DNA of 64,000 nucleotides from Bacteroidota bacterium (GTDB taxonomy: Bacteria; Bacteroidota; Bacteroidia; Chitinophagales; BACL12): assembly GCA_016715425.1 (NCBI GenBank), contig JADKAC010000002.1, positions 371,501-435,500 of the forward strand, given 5' to 3'. A program made the translations under genes and the position numbers. Each line of letters starts with the position of its first letter. Position 1 is the first letter of the stretch. Below the pieces are notes generated by a model. That model was not told the DNA's origin, did not search any database, and saw nothing but the letters and a program-made list of their open reading frames with translations. Shown piece by piece: positions 53,692-63,079 of this stretch.

Positions 53692-55035
53692 ATGTCCACA
53701 ATAAAAGGATTTTCCAAATTAAATAAAACTGAAAAAATAACTTGGCTCGCCAAGCATTTTCTCACCAGCAATCCATTGGATATTGCAAGGGAATTTTCCA
53801 GCTATATGCATGCAAATACAGAATTGCAAAAAGTGTTTGACGGTATTAGTGAAAACACTCTTACTAATTTTTATTTACCCTATGGTATAGCTCCCAACTT
53901 TGTAATCAATGGGATGAGTTATGCAGTACCAATGGTGATTGAGGAAAGTTCTGTTGTTGCTGCGGCATCTAGTGCAGCTAAATTTTGGAGCGACAGAGGC
54001 GGGTTTCATGCAGAAGTTATTTCTACAACTAAAGTTGGTCATGTACATTTTTTATGGCGTGGTGATGCAGAAAAACTGATGCAGTTTTATTCTGAAATAG
54101 AACCTATTCTTAAGGCAGAAGTATTACCCCTTACAAAAAATATGGAAGCTCGTGGAGGTGGATTGCGAAGTTTAGAATTAGTGGACTGCAGTCATATTGA
54201 ACCGGATTATTATCAATTAAAGGCAACTTTCGAAACTGCGGATGCAATGGGTGCCAATTTTATCAATTCTATTCTTGAGCAATTTGCGCAATGTCTTACT
54301 GAAGAAATTGCGGTATATAAATATTTCACCGGTGCAGAAAAAAAGGTGGAGATAGTAATGAGCATTCTGAGCAATTACACTCCGGATTGTCTTGTAAAAG
54401 TTTGGGTAGAATGTGATGTAAAAGATCTTGGCGAATTTCCTGAAGCAAATTTGGATGCAATGCAGTTTGCAAAGAAATTCAGAACAGCCGTTAACATTGC
54501 CTGCAATGATGTATATCGTGCAACAACACATAACAAAGGAATTTTTAATGGTATTGATGCAGTGATATTAGCCACCGGAAATGATTTCCGTGCTATTGAA
54601 GCATGTGGTCATGCTTATGCCGGTCGCAGCGGCACATATTCAAGTTTAAGCAATTGCACAATTGAAAACGGGAAATTTAAATTCTGGTTAGAAATGCCAT
54701 TGGCGGTTGGTACTATCGGTGGGCTAACCCGTCTGCATCCTTTAGCAAAAAGATCATTAGAAATATTGGGAAATCCAGGTGCAAAGGAATTAATGAAAAT
54801 AATTACCAGTGTAGGATTAGCGCAAAACTTTGCTGCAATAAAAGCATTGGTAACTTCCGGCATTCAAAAAGGACACATGAAAATGCATCTCACTAATATG
54901 TTGAGTCATTTTGGTGCCTCAGAAACCGAGATAGAAAAAGCACTTGCATATTTTGCAGATAAAACAATTTCCTTCCATAATGTGCGGGATTTCTTAAACA
55001 GCTACAGAAAACAGAACTTAGCACCTGAGAATTAA
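53692..55035 (+). CDS. mvaA: Class II hydroxymethylglutaryl-CoA reductase
   Basis: A 447-residue soluble HMG-CoA reductase, class II length and no membrane anchor. Catalytic Glu is in YAVPMVIEESSVVAAASSAA (near residue 84). The cofactor-loop ATFETADAMGANFIN and the THNKGIFNGIDAVILATGND segment with catalytic Lys follow, then EACGHAYAGR, GGLTRLHP and a C-terminal KGHMKMHL with the flap His. Class II enzymes often use NAD(H) and run either way. In this operon a synthetic role (HMG-CoA to mevalonate) fits best. Confidence 0.95.
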   Translation: MSTIKGFSKLNKTEKITWLAKHFLTSNPLDIAREFSSYMHANTELQKVFDGISENTLTNFYLPYGIAPNFVINGMSYAVPMVIEESSVVAAASSAAKFWSDRGGFHAEVISTTKVGHVHFLWRGDAEKLMQFYSEIEPILKAEVLPLTKNMEARGGGLRSLELVDCSHIEPDYYQLKATFETADAMGANFINSILEQFAQCLTEEIAVYKYFTGAEKKVEIVMSILSNYTPDCLVKVWVECDVKDLGEFPEANLDAMQFAKKFRTAVNIACNDVYRATTHNKGIFNGIDAVILATGNDFRAIEACGHAYAGRSGTYSSLSNCTIENGKFKFWLEMPLAVGTIGGLTRLHPLAKRSLEILGNPGAKELMKIITSVGLAQNFAAIKALVTSGIQKGHMKMHLTNMLSHFGASETEIEKALAYFADKTISFHNVRDFLNSYRKQNLAPEN

Positions 55036-55040
55036 TTACG

Positions 55041-55952
55041 GTGCAATCATTTTCAGCAAACGGCAAATTACTTTTATCAGGTGAATACCTTGTTTTGCAA
55101 GGTGCACTTGCATTGGCAACTCCATGCAAGTTTGGGCAAGATTTGAAAATTGAAAAAACAAATACATCCTCATTGATTTGGCAAAGTCTAAAACAAGATG
55201 GTAGCATTTGGATACAAGAAGAATTCAGCAAAACAATATTGCTATCCAAAATAAAATCTGAGGATAGTATACTAATGCAAACTCTTAAATATGCACTTTC
55301 AGCGAACCCTGATTTTATACAAGAATTGCTGAATAAAAAAGTTACTACTCAATTACAATTTCCATCGGATTGGGGTTTGGGAAGCAGTTCCACATTAATA
55401 TATCTTATTGCAAAGTGGAGTAATACAAATGCGATTGATATAAATACAAAAGTTACAGGAGGTTCAGGTTATGATATTGCATGTGCTGAATCACATCGCC
55501 CTATTTTATTTCGTAAAGATGAAGAAGGTGCAGTTTGGGATATGGTAAATTTTAATCCGCCCGCACAGGAACAATTATTTTTTATTCATCTGAATAAAAA
55601 AAGCAACTCGAAAGAAGCAGTGAAAAAATTTATTGCTGAGAAAAAAGAGTTTAAAGAAGAAGTAGAAACCATTTCTGAAATTTCTGAAGCATTATTATTT
55701 TGCGATGTGTTTGAAGATTTTATAGTGTTGTTGCAAGAACATGAAGAGGTAATGCAATATGTTTTACAAGAAGAAAAAATGCAGTCAACAATGTTTGCAG
55801 ATTTTCCGGGAGTGGTAAAATCGTTGGGAGCATGGGGTGGCGATTTTATTTTAGCTGCAGCGAATATTGCGCCGACAGAAATAAGAAGTTATTTTCACAA
55901 AAAAGGATTTGATACAATTTTGAGTTATAACGAAATGGTATTGTTCACATGA
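55041..55952 (+). CDS. GYDIA-type GHMP kinase, candidate phosphomevalonate kinase
   Basis: A GTG-started 303-residue GHMP kinase. Motif 1 ANGKLLLSGEYLVLQG, motif 2 SDWGLGSSSTLIYL and motif 3 GAWGGDFILAA are visible. GGSGYDIACAES is the GYDIA signature of a Bacteroidota subfamily. It lies 5 nt after mvaA and overlaps the decarboxylase gene by 4 nt. Since the other kinase in the operon looks like a mevalonate kinase, this one is the likely phosphomevalonate kinase. That assignment is inference from context. Confidence 0.85.
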   Translation: MQSFSANGKLLLSGEYLVLQGALALATPCKFGQDLKIEKTNTSSLIWQSLKQDGSIWIQEEFSKTILLSKIKSEDSILMQTLKYALSANPDFIQELLNKKVTTQLQFPSDWGLGSSSTLIYLIAKWSNTNAIDINTKVTGGSGYDIACAESHRPILFRKDEEGAVWDMVNFNPPAQEQLFFIHLNKKSNSKEAVKKFIAEKKEFKEEVETISEISEALLFCDVFEDFIVLLQEHEEVMQYVLQEEKMQSTMFADFPGVVKSLGAWGGDFILAAANIAPTEIRSYFHKKGFDTILSYNEMVLFT

Positions 55953-56992
55953 TGCAAGTAACATGGCGTAGCCCATCAAATATCGCTTTAATAAAATACT
56001 GGGGAAAGCATGGCAATCAGTTGCCGAATAATGCATCCTTATCACTTACATTGCATGAAGCATATACTCAAACCAGTGTGGAATTATTGCCAAAGAAAAA
56101 AGAAACCTCTTTGGAAATAGACTTTAAGTTTGAGGGAAAAAGAAATGCAGCATTTGCAAAAAAAATAAATACTTATCTCAGCAAGCTCGCAAATGATTTT
56201 CCGTGGTTAAAGAATTATAAAATAAAAATTATAACTGAAAATTCATTTCCGCATTCAGCAGGTATAGCTTCCAGCGCATCTTCAATGTCGGCACTTGCCT
56301 TATGCATTTGTTCGTTGGATTTATTTCAAGAAGAAAGAACTATTCAGGTAAAGAAATTTTATGAGCAAGCCTCGCATTATGCACGCATCGGATCGGGCAG
56401 TGCATCTCGCAGTGTAATAGGCGAATTTTCGGTGTGGGGAAACTCGGCACTTGTTAAAAAAGCAAATGATTTATATGCAATAAAACATCCTATAAAATTT
56501 CATACAGCGTTTAATGAAATTCAAGATACAATACTCATTGTAAATAACGAAGCAAAAAGTGTTACAAGCAGCGCAGGTCACGCACTGATGCAAGACCATC
56601 CTTCTGCCGCTTTGCGATATAATAATGCAGCGTTAAGAATGAAACGTATTTTGCAAGCATTGCAAAAAGGAAATTGGAATGTATTCGGAAAAGTTATTGA
56701 AGAAGAAGCATTGGAATTACATGCATTAATGATGACGTCCGATCCTTCATATATTTTAATGCAGCCCGGCACATTAAGTATTATTGAAAAGATCAGAAAA
56801 TTTAGAGAAAAAACTCAGCTACCTGTGTATTTTACTTTAGATGCCGGACCTAATGTACATGTGTTATATCCATACTATGAAAAAAAAGCAGTGCGCAATT
56901 TTATCCAATCTGAACTATTAAAATTCTGTTCAACACCATCACCAATTTATGATTACATGGGCAACGGGCCAATACAGGTTATTGAAGAATAA
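55949..56992 (+). CDS. mvaD: Diphosphomevalonate decarboxylase
   Basis: A 347-residue GHMP-fold decarboxylase. WRSPSNIALIKYWGKHG (about 5-21), NNASLSLTLHEAYTQT, FPHSAGIASSASSMSALAL, RIGSGSASRSVIGEFSVWG and FTLDAGPNVHVLYP (catalytic Asp in DAGPN) match MvaD. It uses ATP to convert mevalonate diphosphate to IPP. The ATG overlaps the previous stop by 4 nt and its stop overlaps the next ATG by 1 nt. A phosphomevalonate decarboxylase role is a less likely alternative. Confidence 0.94.
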   Translation: MMQVTWRSPSNIALIKYWGKHGNQLPNNASLSLTLHEAYTQTSVELLPKKKETSLEIDFKFEGKRNAAFAKKINTYLSKLANDFPWLKNYKIKIITENSFPHSAGIASSASSMSALALCICSLDLFQEERTIQVKKFYEQASHYARIGSGSASRSVIGEFSVWGNSALVKKANDLYAIKHPIKFHTAFNEIQDTILIVNNEAKSVTSSAGHALMQDHPSAALRYNNAALRMKRILQALQKGNWNVFGKVIEEEALELHALMMTSDPSYILMQPGTLSIIEKIRKFREKTQLPVYFTLDAGPNVHVLYPYYEKKAVRNFIQSELLKFCSTPSPIYDYMGNGPIQVIEE

Positions 56993-57822
56993 TGCGTAAA
57001 AAATATCCTTCTAAAATATTATTATTTGGAGAATATGCTATCCTATTAAAGGGTGAAGCATTGGCTGTTCCCTATCCAAAATTTACTGCATACTGGGTGG
57101 AGAAAACAGAATCAGATTCCGCATTTAAACCTTACTTACTACAATATGCAGATTATCTTTTTTCAGAAAATTATTTTCTGGAAATAATTGATGTTACTGC
57201 ATTTAAAAATGCACTTGAATCCGGATTGGATATTAAATCAAATATTCCGATTGGTTATGGTGCGGGTAGTTCAGGTGCTTTGGTGGCTGCTGTGTACGAG
57301 AGGTTTGCAAAAGCTCCAATTGATAAAAATGATTTTCTTGCATTGAAAAATGTATTAGGTCGCATGGAAGATTTTTTTCATAGCAAAAGTTCTGGTTTTG
57401 ATCCGCTGGTTTGTTATTTAAATAAACCATTACATATACATGCAGATGGTAGTATTCATAGTATTGAGAAAGAAATTCCATTGCTGGAACACATGCAATT
57501 ATTTAATACTGCAATCAATCGTTTTACAAATCAATTGGTGGAAACTTTTCAGGAACGTATGAAAGATGAAGATTATCGCACTGAAATTTTTGAAACTCTT
57601 TTACAACTCAATAGCGATTGTATATCATATTTGTTATCGGATAACAGAAACATGTTTTTTGAAACATTGCGCAAACTATCTGAATTTCAATTGAAGTATT
57701 TCAATTTTGCAATTCCACCAATCATACAGGGAATTTGGAAAAATAAACTCACACACGATACTTTAATTATGAAATTATGCGGAGCCGGTGGTGGTGGATT
57801 TATGATTGAATTTAAAGAGTAA
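56992..57822 (+). CDS. Mevalonate kinase-like GHMP kinase
   Basis: A 276-residue GHMP kinase, shorter than usual mevalonate kinases (about 300). Motif 1 SKILLFGEYAILLKG, motif 2 PIGYGAGSSGALVAAVY, an MEDFFHSKSSGFDPLVCY segment resembling the catalytic Asp region of mevalonate kinases, and motif 3 LCGAGGGGFMIEF are present. It is the last gene of the operon; its stop directly abuts the stop of the convergent EEP gene. Confidence 0.87.
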   Translation: MRKKYPSKILLFGEYAILLKGEALAVPYPKFTAYWVEKTESDSAFKPYLLQYADYLFSENYFLEIIDVTAFKNALESGLDIKSNIPIGYGAGSSGALVAAVYERFAKAPIDKNDFLALKNVLGRMEDFFHSKSSGFDPLVCYLNKPLHIHADGSIHSIEKEIPLLEHMQLFNTAINRFTNQLVETFQERMKDEDYRTEIFETLLQLNSDCISYLLSDNRNMFFETLRKLSEFQLKYFNFAIPPIIQGIWKNKLTHDTLIMKLCGAGGGGFMIEFKE

Positions 57823-58848
57823 TTATCTCACTTGCATTTCCATATAAATAGGAAAATGGTCGCTGTAACCACCATGATACATTTCGCCGCTATAAGTTCG
57901 GTTTGGTAGGTAGCCGTATTTTTTATTGTTATATAATTGAAAATCATTTTTTACAATCTGCGCACTTTTGGTTTGTACATAAGGTTTTGCATTTTGTAAT
58001 AATACCTCGGAAACAATAAATTGATCGAGCACCTGCCAGCCACCATCATAAAAGTAACTGCCTTCATTTGCCTGTTCTATATCCGTCATCAGATTTACTA
58101 AACATTCATCACAATAATTACTTCTCAATTTATTCGTCTGCAATACTTCCGTTATACTTTCATCCGAAGGTGTATCATTAAAATCTCCCATAATGATAAT
58201 AGCGGGATCTGTAAGTTTTGCATTCAAAGAATCAATAGTATTCTTCAAAGTATTTGCAGCAATAGCTCTTCGCATTTTTGTTTCTACACTTCCTCCAGAA
58301 CGTGATGGCCAATGATTTACAAAAATGTATATATCCTTTTTTGTTTGCTTCAACTTCACCTGTACAAATAATATATCACGTGTAGCGCCACCATTATTAT
58401 CCGGCAGCCTTACATAAATAGGTTTTGAATCAATAATTGTGATAATATCCTTTTTATAAAGTAATGCAACATCAATTCCCCGTTCATCGGGTGAGTCGAA
58501 ATGTACAATTGCATAACCGGCATTTTTAATTGCATTCTGCTTGATAAGATCTTCCAGCACATTTTTATTTTCTACTTCAGCCAATCCTACAATGGATGGC
58601 GAACCCATAGAAGCAATTACAAGTGCAAGATGATTTAATTTAGTTTGATAGCGTTCTGTATTCCATTCCTTCTTTGAGTCGGGAGTAAATTCTTCATCAA
58701 TAGTATTTGGTGAATTAATGGTGTCGAATAAATTTTCGACATTGTAAAACATAACTCCGATAGATTCTTTTTGACCTGCGCAGGAAACGCCGCATAACAA
58801 CATAATGCAAACAGCAAAAACAGAAATTGTATTTATGCGAATTTTCAA
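57823..58848 (-). CDS. Exported or lipid-anchored endonuclease/exonuclease/phosphatase-family protein
   Basis: A 341-residue EEP protein. The N-terminus is a lipoprotein-like signal (lipobox GVSC near residue 23). Visible motifs are GVMFYNVENLFDT near 31, IVGLAEVENKNVLEDL with the metal-binding Glu, FVNHWPSRSGG with a catalytic His, IIMGDFNDTPSDES with Asp and Asn, and YSDHFPIYMEM at the end. It overlaps the odhB stop by 4 nt, so it is translationally coupled. Its substrate is unknown. A link with 2-oxoglutarate dehydrogenase is not obvious. Confidence 0.86.
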   Translation of the reverse strand: MKIRINTISVFAVCIMLLCGVSCAGQKESIGVMFYNVENLFDTINSPNTIDEEFTPDSKKEWNTERYQTKLNHLALVIASMGSPSIVGLAEVENKNVLEDLIKQNAIKNAGYAIVHFDSPDERGIDVALLYKKDIITIIDSKPIYVRLPDNNGGATRDILFVQVKLKQTKKDIYIFVNHWPSRSGGSVETKMRRAIAANTLKNTIDSLNAKLTDPAIIIMGDFNDTPSDESITEVLQTNKLRSNYCDECLVNLMTDIEQANEGSYFYDGGWQVLDQFIVSEVLLQNAKPYVQTKSAQIVKNDFQLYNNKKYGYLPNRTYSGEMYHGGYSDHFPIYMEMQVR

Positions 58849-60104
58849 ATGTCCAATAATAATTTAATTGGATCAGCACCAAATATTAATTGCTCCGGAT
58901 TTTCAAGTTGTTCTTTCACTCGCACTAAAAAACTCACTGAATTTTTTCCATCGATAATGCGATGATCATAACTTAATGCGAGATACATCATCGGACGAAT
59001 TACTACTTGACCATTTATAGCAACAGGACGTTCCTGAATTTTATGCATTCCAAGTATTGCACTTTGCGGTGCATTAATAATTGGTGTACTCATCATAGAA
59101 CCAAAAACACCACCATTGGTAATTGTAAAAGTACCGCCCTGCATTTCTTCTAAGGTTAGAGTGCCATCTCTGCCTTTTACAGCAAGATCTTTTATTGTCA
59201 ATTCCACTTCTGCCATACTTTTACTTTCTGCATTGCGAATAACAGGTACCACTAATCCTTTCGGTGTGGAAACAGCTATGGAGATATCACAATATGCATG
59301 ATGCAATATTTGGTCTTCATTCCAATAGGCATTTACCATTGGAAATTCGAGCAGTGCATTACAACATGCTTTTACAAAAAAGCTCATGAAGCCAAGACCA
59401 ATTCCATGTTGCTTTTCGAATGCGGATTTATATTTTTCCCGTATAGCCATCACTGCACTCATGTCCGCTTCATTAAATGTAGTAAGAATTGCAGCTTCAT
59501 TTTTCACACTCACTAATCTGCTTGCAATTGTTTTGCGCAGTCTGCTTACTTTTTCAGTATGCTCATCACGGCTATTGCGTTTCATGGATTGTGCAATTTC
59601 TTTCGGATGCATTCCATTATTTAATGCTTGTAACACATCTTCTTTTGTAATTCTTCCACCGATTCCTGTGCCAATAAGATTAGCAATATCTACTTTATTT
59701 TCTTTGGCAATTGTTTCTGCAAGAGGTGTAATATGCACAGCAGGTTTCTCCGCAGTTTTCTCAATTGCTTTTTCAATAGTTGCCGGTTTTTTTTCTGGTT
59801 GAATTGCTTCTTGTTTGGAAGAAGTTTTTTCCAGTTTCGTAACTTCTTGTTTTTTTGCAGGAGCTTTTGCAGAGGTATCTAAAGTTGCTATCACTGCTCC
59901 AATTTTCAATTCACTTCCTTCTTCTGCCTTAATTGTTATTACTCCAGATTTTTCCGCAGGAAATTCTAATGTAGCCTTATCACTATCAAATTCACAAAGG
60001 GATTGATCTGTTTCTACATAATCTCCATCTTTCACTAACCATTTGCTCAATGTTACTTCGTTAATAGATTCTCCTATTGTAGGTACTTTCAATTCTATTG
60101 CCAT
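58845..60104 (-). CDS. odhB: Dihydrolipoyl succinyltransferase (2-oxoglutarate dehydrogenase E2)
   Basis: A 419-residue E2 protein. The lipoyl domain has CEFDSDKATLEFPAE with lipoyl-Lys 43. A Lys/Ala/Glu-rich linker follows (about 80-125), then a peripheral-subunit-binding domain (HITPLAETIAKENKVDIANL, about 126-165). The catalytic domain ends with SYDHRIIDGKNS (His and Asp near 390). It transfers succinyl groups to CoA in the TCA cycle. It is 56 nt after sucA. Confidence 0.95.
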   Translation of the reverse strand: MAIELKVPTIGESINEVTLSKWLVKDGDYVETDQSLCEFDSDKATLEFPAEKSGVITIKAEEGSELKIGAVIATLDTSAKAPAKKQEVTKLEKTSSKQEAIQPEKKPATIEKAIEKTAEKPAVHITPLAETIAKENKVDIANLIGTGIGGRITKEDVLQALNNGMHPKEIAQSMKRNSRDEHTEKVSRLRKTIASRLVSVKNEAAILTTFNEADMSAVMAIREKYKSAFEKQHGIGLGFMSFFVKACCNALLEFPMVNAYWNEDQILHHAYCDISIAVSTPKGLVVPVIRNAESKSMAEVELTIKDLAVKGRDGTLTLEEMQGGTFTITNGGVFGSMMSTPIINAPQSAILGMHKIQERPVAINGQVVIRPMMYLALSYDHRIIDGKNSVSFLVRVKEQLENPEQLIFGADPIKLLLDI

Positions 60105-60160
60105 GCGTTGTAAATTATATAACCTGAATGATTGTATTTTTAAAATTAAAGAAAAGTATA

Positions 60161-62872
60161 TTATGCAAATGCAGATTTTATAAGTTCTTGTTGTTCTTGT
60201 TTATGCACTTTTGAAAATCCGGTTGCAGGGGATGCCGATGGTTTTCGTGCAATAGATTTAATTCCATTACCACACATCCTATTTAAAATATAATACCAGG
60301 CACCCATATTTAATGGTTCTTCTTGCACCCAAAATAATTCATCCTGCTTATATTTTTTAAAAACAGTTGTTAATTGATGTTCCGGAAAAGGATACAATTG
60401 CTCCAAACGAATAATTGCAATATCCTTAATTTTATTTTTTTGCTGATACTCCAATAAATCATAAAATACTTTTCCGCTACATAATAAAACACGTTTCACT
60501 TTTTTTGCATCTACATAATTATCGTCCATCACTTCATGAAATTTCCCTTCGCTTAATTCGCTCACATCACTTTGAACTAAGGGATGACGCAATAAAGATT
60601 TAGGACTCATCACAACCAATGGTCTTCTGAAATCCCATTCCATTTGACGACGTAAAACGTGAAAGAAATTTGCAGGTGTAGTGCAATTCACAACTATGAT
60701 ATTAAGCTCTGCGCATGAAGATAAAAATCTTTCGAGACGTGCGCTGCTGTGTTCCGGCCCTTGTCCTTCATAGCCATGTGGTAATAATAAAACAATGCCA
60801 CTCATACGCTGCCATTTACTAAATGAAGCAGAGATGAATTGATCAATAATTGTTTGAGCCCCATTTGCAAAATCACCAAACTGAGCCTCCCAAACAACTA
60901 ATGTTTGAGGGTTTGCAAGAGAATAACCAAATTCAAAACCTAACACTGCAAATTCACTCAGCAATGAATTATAGATATAAAATTTACCTTGGTCTTTATC
61001 AATATATTCCAAGCGATAAATTTCTTCATCCGTATTTACATCACGTATTGCTGCATGCCGGTGACTGAATGTTCCACGCTTTACATCTTGCCCACTGATG
61101 CGTACAGAATTTTTATCAAGCAGCAAAGAACCGTAGGCTGCAAGTTCTGCAATTGCCCAATCCACTTTTCCGGATTTTAATAATTCCTGATTTGATTCAA
61201 ATAATTTTTTAATCTTAGGTAAGGGTTCAAATCCTTCAGGAAGAAAATAAATATTTTCTAATACTTGTTTCAAATGCTTCTTACCGATTCCAGTTTCAGG
61301 AGATGATTCAAAATCCTTCTTTGTAATATCCTTGCGCAATTGCCTCCATGCTTCTTCCGGTGCCTGAAGAATATAAGGCAATGGTTTTTCTTTTACTAAA
61401 TCCAATCTTGCCTGCAAATCATTCCAGAATTCTTTTTCAATTCTTTCTGCAATAGCAGTATCAAAATCTTCTGACTCTATTAATTTTTTAATATAAATTT
61501 CTCTTGGGTTTGGATGGTTGCCAATCAACTTATATAAATGTGGTTGCGTGTATTTAGGATCATCGCCTTCATTGTGTCCATACTTACGATAGCATACCAT
61601 ATCTACAAAAAAATCTTTATGAAATTTCTGGCGATATTCTACTGCTATTTCCACAGCAAATACCACGGCATCCGGATCATCACCATTCACATGAATTACT
61701 GGAGCTTCAATGGTAGTGGCAATGGAAGTACAATAATTACTGGAACGTGCATCCACAAAATCTGTAGTAAACCCAATTTGATTATTAATTACAAAATGAA
61801 TTGTACCCCCGGTGCGATATCCTCTCAGCTTACTCATTTGTAATACTTCATACACTACACCTTGCCCTGCAACAGCTGCATCACCATGAATAGTTACAGG
61901 AACAATCTGATCCCAATTTTTTTCATATAACACATCTGCTTTTGCTCTTACAAATCCTTGCATAACAGGATTTACTGCTTCCAGATGAGATGGGTTTGGC
62001 GAAAGTTTTAAATGTACTTTTTTACCGCTATCGGTAGTTACCTGACTGGAATATCCAAGATGATATTTCACATCGCCATCACCCATTGTAAGATCAGGAA
62101 CTACGTTACCTTCAAATTCATTAAAAATATGTTCGTAGGTTTTTCCCATGATGTTTGCAAGCATATTTAAACGACCACGATGCGCCATGCAAAACACAAA
62201 TTCTTCTACACCTAATTCAGCACCTTTTTGAATGATTGCATCCAGTGCCGGAATGGTAGTTTCACCACCTTCTAAACCAAACCGTTTTTGACCTACATAT
62301 TTTTTTTCTAAAAACTGTTCTAATACTGTTGTTTGATTTAGCTTGCGCAGAATGCGTTTGCGCTTTTCTGTGGAGAGTTGAATATTTCTTCCTTCCTGTT
62401 CAATTTTTTGCAACAGCCATTGTCTTTCTTCAGGATCCAATACATAATCAAATTCATAACCGAGAGTGCCGCAATATATTTTATGAAGCATTGCAATAAT
62501 CTCTCGCAATGTTGCATGTTCTAAACCGATAAATTTAGAAGCATAAAATTTTTTATCGAGGTCAGATTCTGAAAATCCGAGTTGCTCTAATTTTAATTGT
62601 GCATTTCTGTCTTTACGTGGTCGTATAGGATTTGTATCAGCAATCAAATGTCCTTTTTCACGATACGCTAAAATCAGATTATACACTTTAAATTCATCGG
62701 CACTTATGCTTTGACCATTGCCATTAGAAGAAAAATTAGCTTGTGCAAAGTCAAATCCTTCAAAAAATTTGGCCCATTCCGGGTCCACCTCAAGTGGATT
62801 ATTCTGGTAATTCTCATATAATTGTTCCAGGTAACCCGACTCCGCATTGCTGATATAGGAAAATTTATCCAT
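60161..62872 (-). CDS. sucA: 2-oxoglutarate dehydrogenase E1 component
   Basis: A 903-residue thiamine diphosphate-dependent dehydrogenase, the usual Bacteroidota length. Visible are the N-terminal PEWAKFFEGFDF segment, FCMAHRGRLNMLANIMG, GDGDVKYHLGYS, the HGDAAVAGQGVVYEV thiamine region, GDDPDAVVFAVEIA, RKYGHNEGDDPKYTQP and the C-terminal YEGQGPEHSSARLERFL. It decarboxylates 2-oxoglutarate for the complex with OdhB. The E3 subunit is not encoded here. Confidence 0.96.
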   Translation of the reverse strand: MDKFSYISNAESGYLEQLYENYQNNPLEVDPEWAKFFEGFDFAQANFSSNGNGQSISADEFKVYNLILAYREKGHLIADTNPIRPRKDRNAQLKLEQLGFSESDLDKKFYASKFIGLEHATLREIIAMLHKIYCGTLGYEFDYVLDPEERQWLLQKIEQEGRNIQLSTEKRKRILRKLNQTTVLEQFLEKKYVGQKRFGLEGGETTIPALDAIIQKGAELGVEEFVFCMAHRGRLNMLANIMGKTYEHIFNEFEGNVVPDLTMGDGDVKYHLGYSSQVTTDSGKKVHLKLSPNPSHLEAVNPVMQGFVRAKADVLYEKNWDQIVPVTIHGDAAVAGQGVVYEVLQMSKLRGYRTGGTIHFVINNQIGFTTDFVDARSSNYCTSIATTIEAPVIHVNGDDPDAVVFAVEIAVEYRQKFHKDFFVDMVCYRKYGHNEGDDPKYTQPHLYKLIGNHPNPREIYIKKLIESEDFDTAIAERIEKEFWNDLQARLDLVKEKPLPYILQAPEEAWRQLRKDITKKDFESSPETGIGKKHLKQVLENIYFLPEGFEPLPKIKKLFESNQELLKSGKVDWAIAELAAYGSLLLDKNSVRISGQDVKRGTFSHRHAAIRDVNTDEEIYRLEYIDKDQGKFYIYNSLLSEFAVLGFEFGYSLANPQTLVVWEAQFGDFANGAQTIIDQFISASFSKWQRMSGIVLLLPHGYEGQGPEHSSARLERFLSSCAELNIIVVNCTTPANFFHVLRRQMEWDFRRPLVVMSPKSLLRHPLVQSDVSELSEGKFHEVMDDNYVDAKKVKRVLLCSGKVFYDLLEYQQKNKIKDIAIIRLEQLYPFPEHQLTTVFKKYKQDELFWVQEEPLNMGAWYYILNRMCGNGIKSIARKPSASPATGFSKVHKQEQQELIKSAFA

Positions 62873-63079
62873 TTCGATTGAATTTCAGAAAATAAAACAG
62901 ATTTAATTATGGTAAGTTTTTGGACTGCAAATATCGGGAGATTTTCATGGTTATCCTTGTTTTATTGGAGAATAACTGCTTTGCATGATGTAATCATAAA
63001 TTATAAGTGAATTACTTAATGCAAAATTTCTATTTTCGCTAAACGAACCGTAGATATAATACAACTGTTAGAACGCAAT

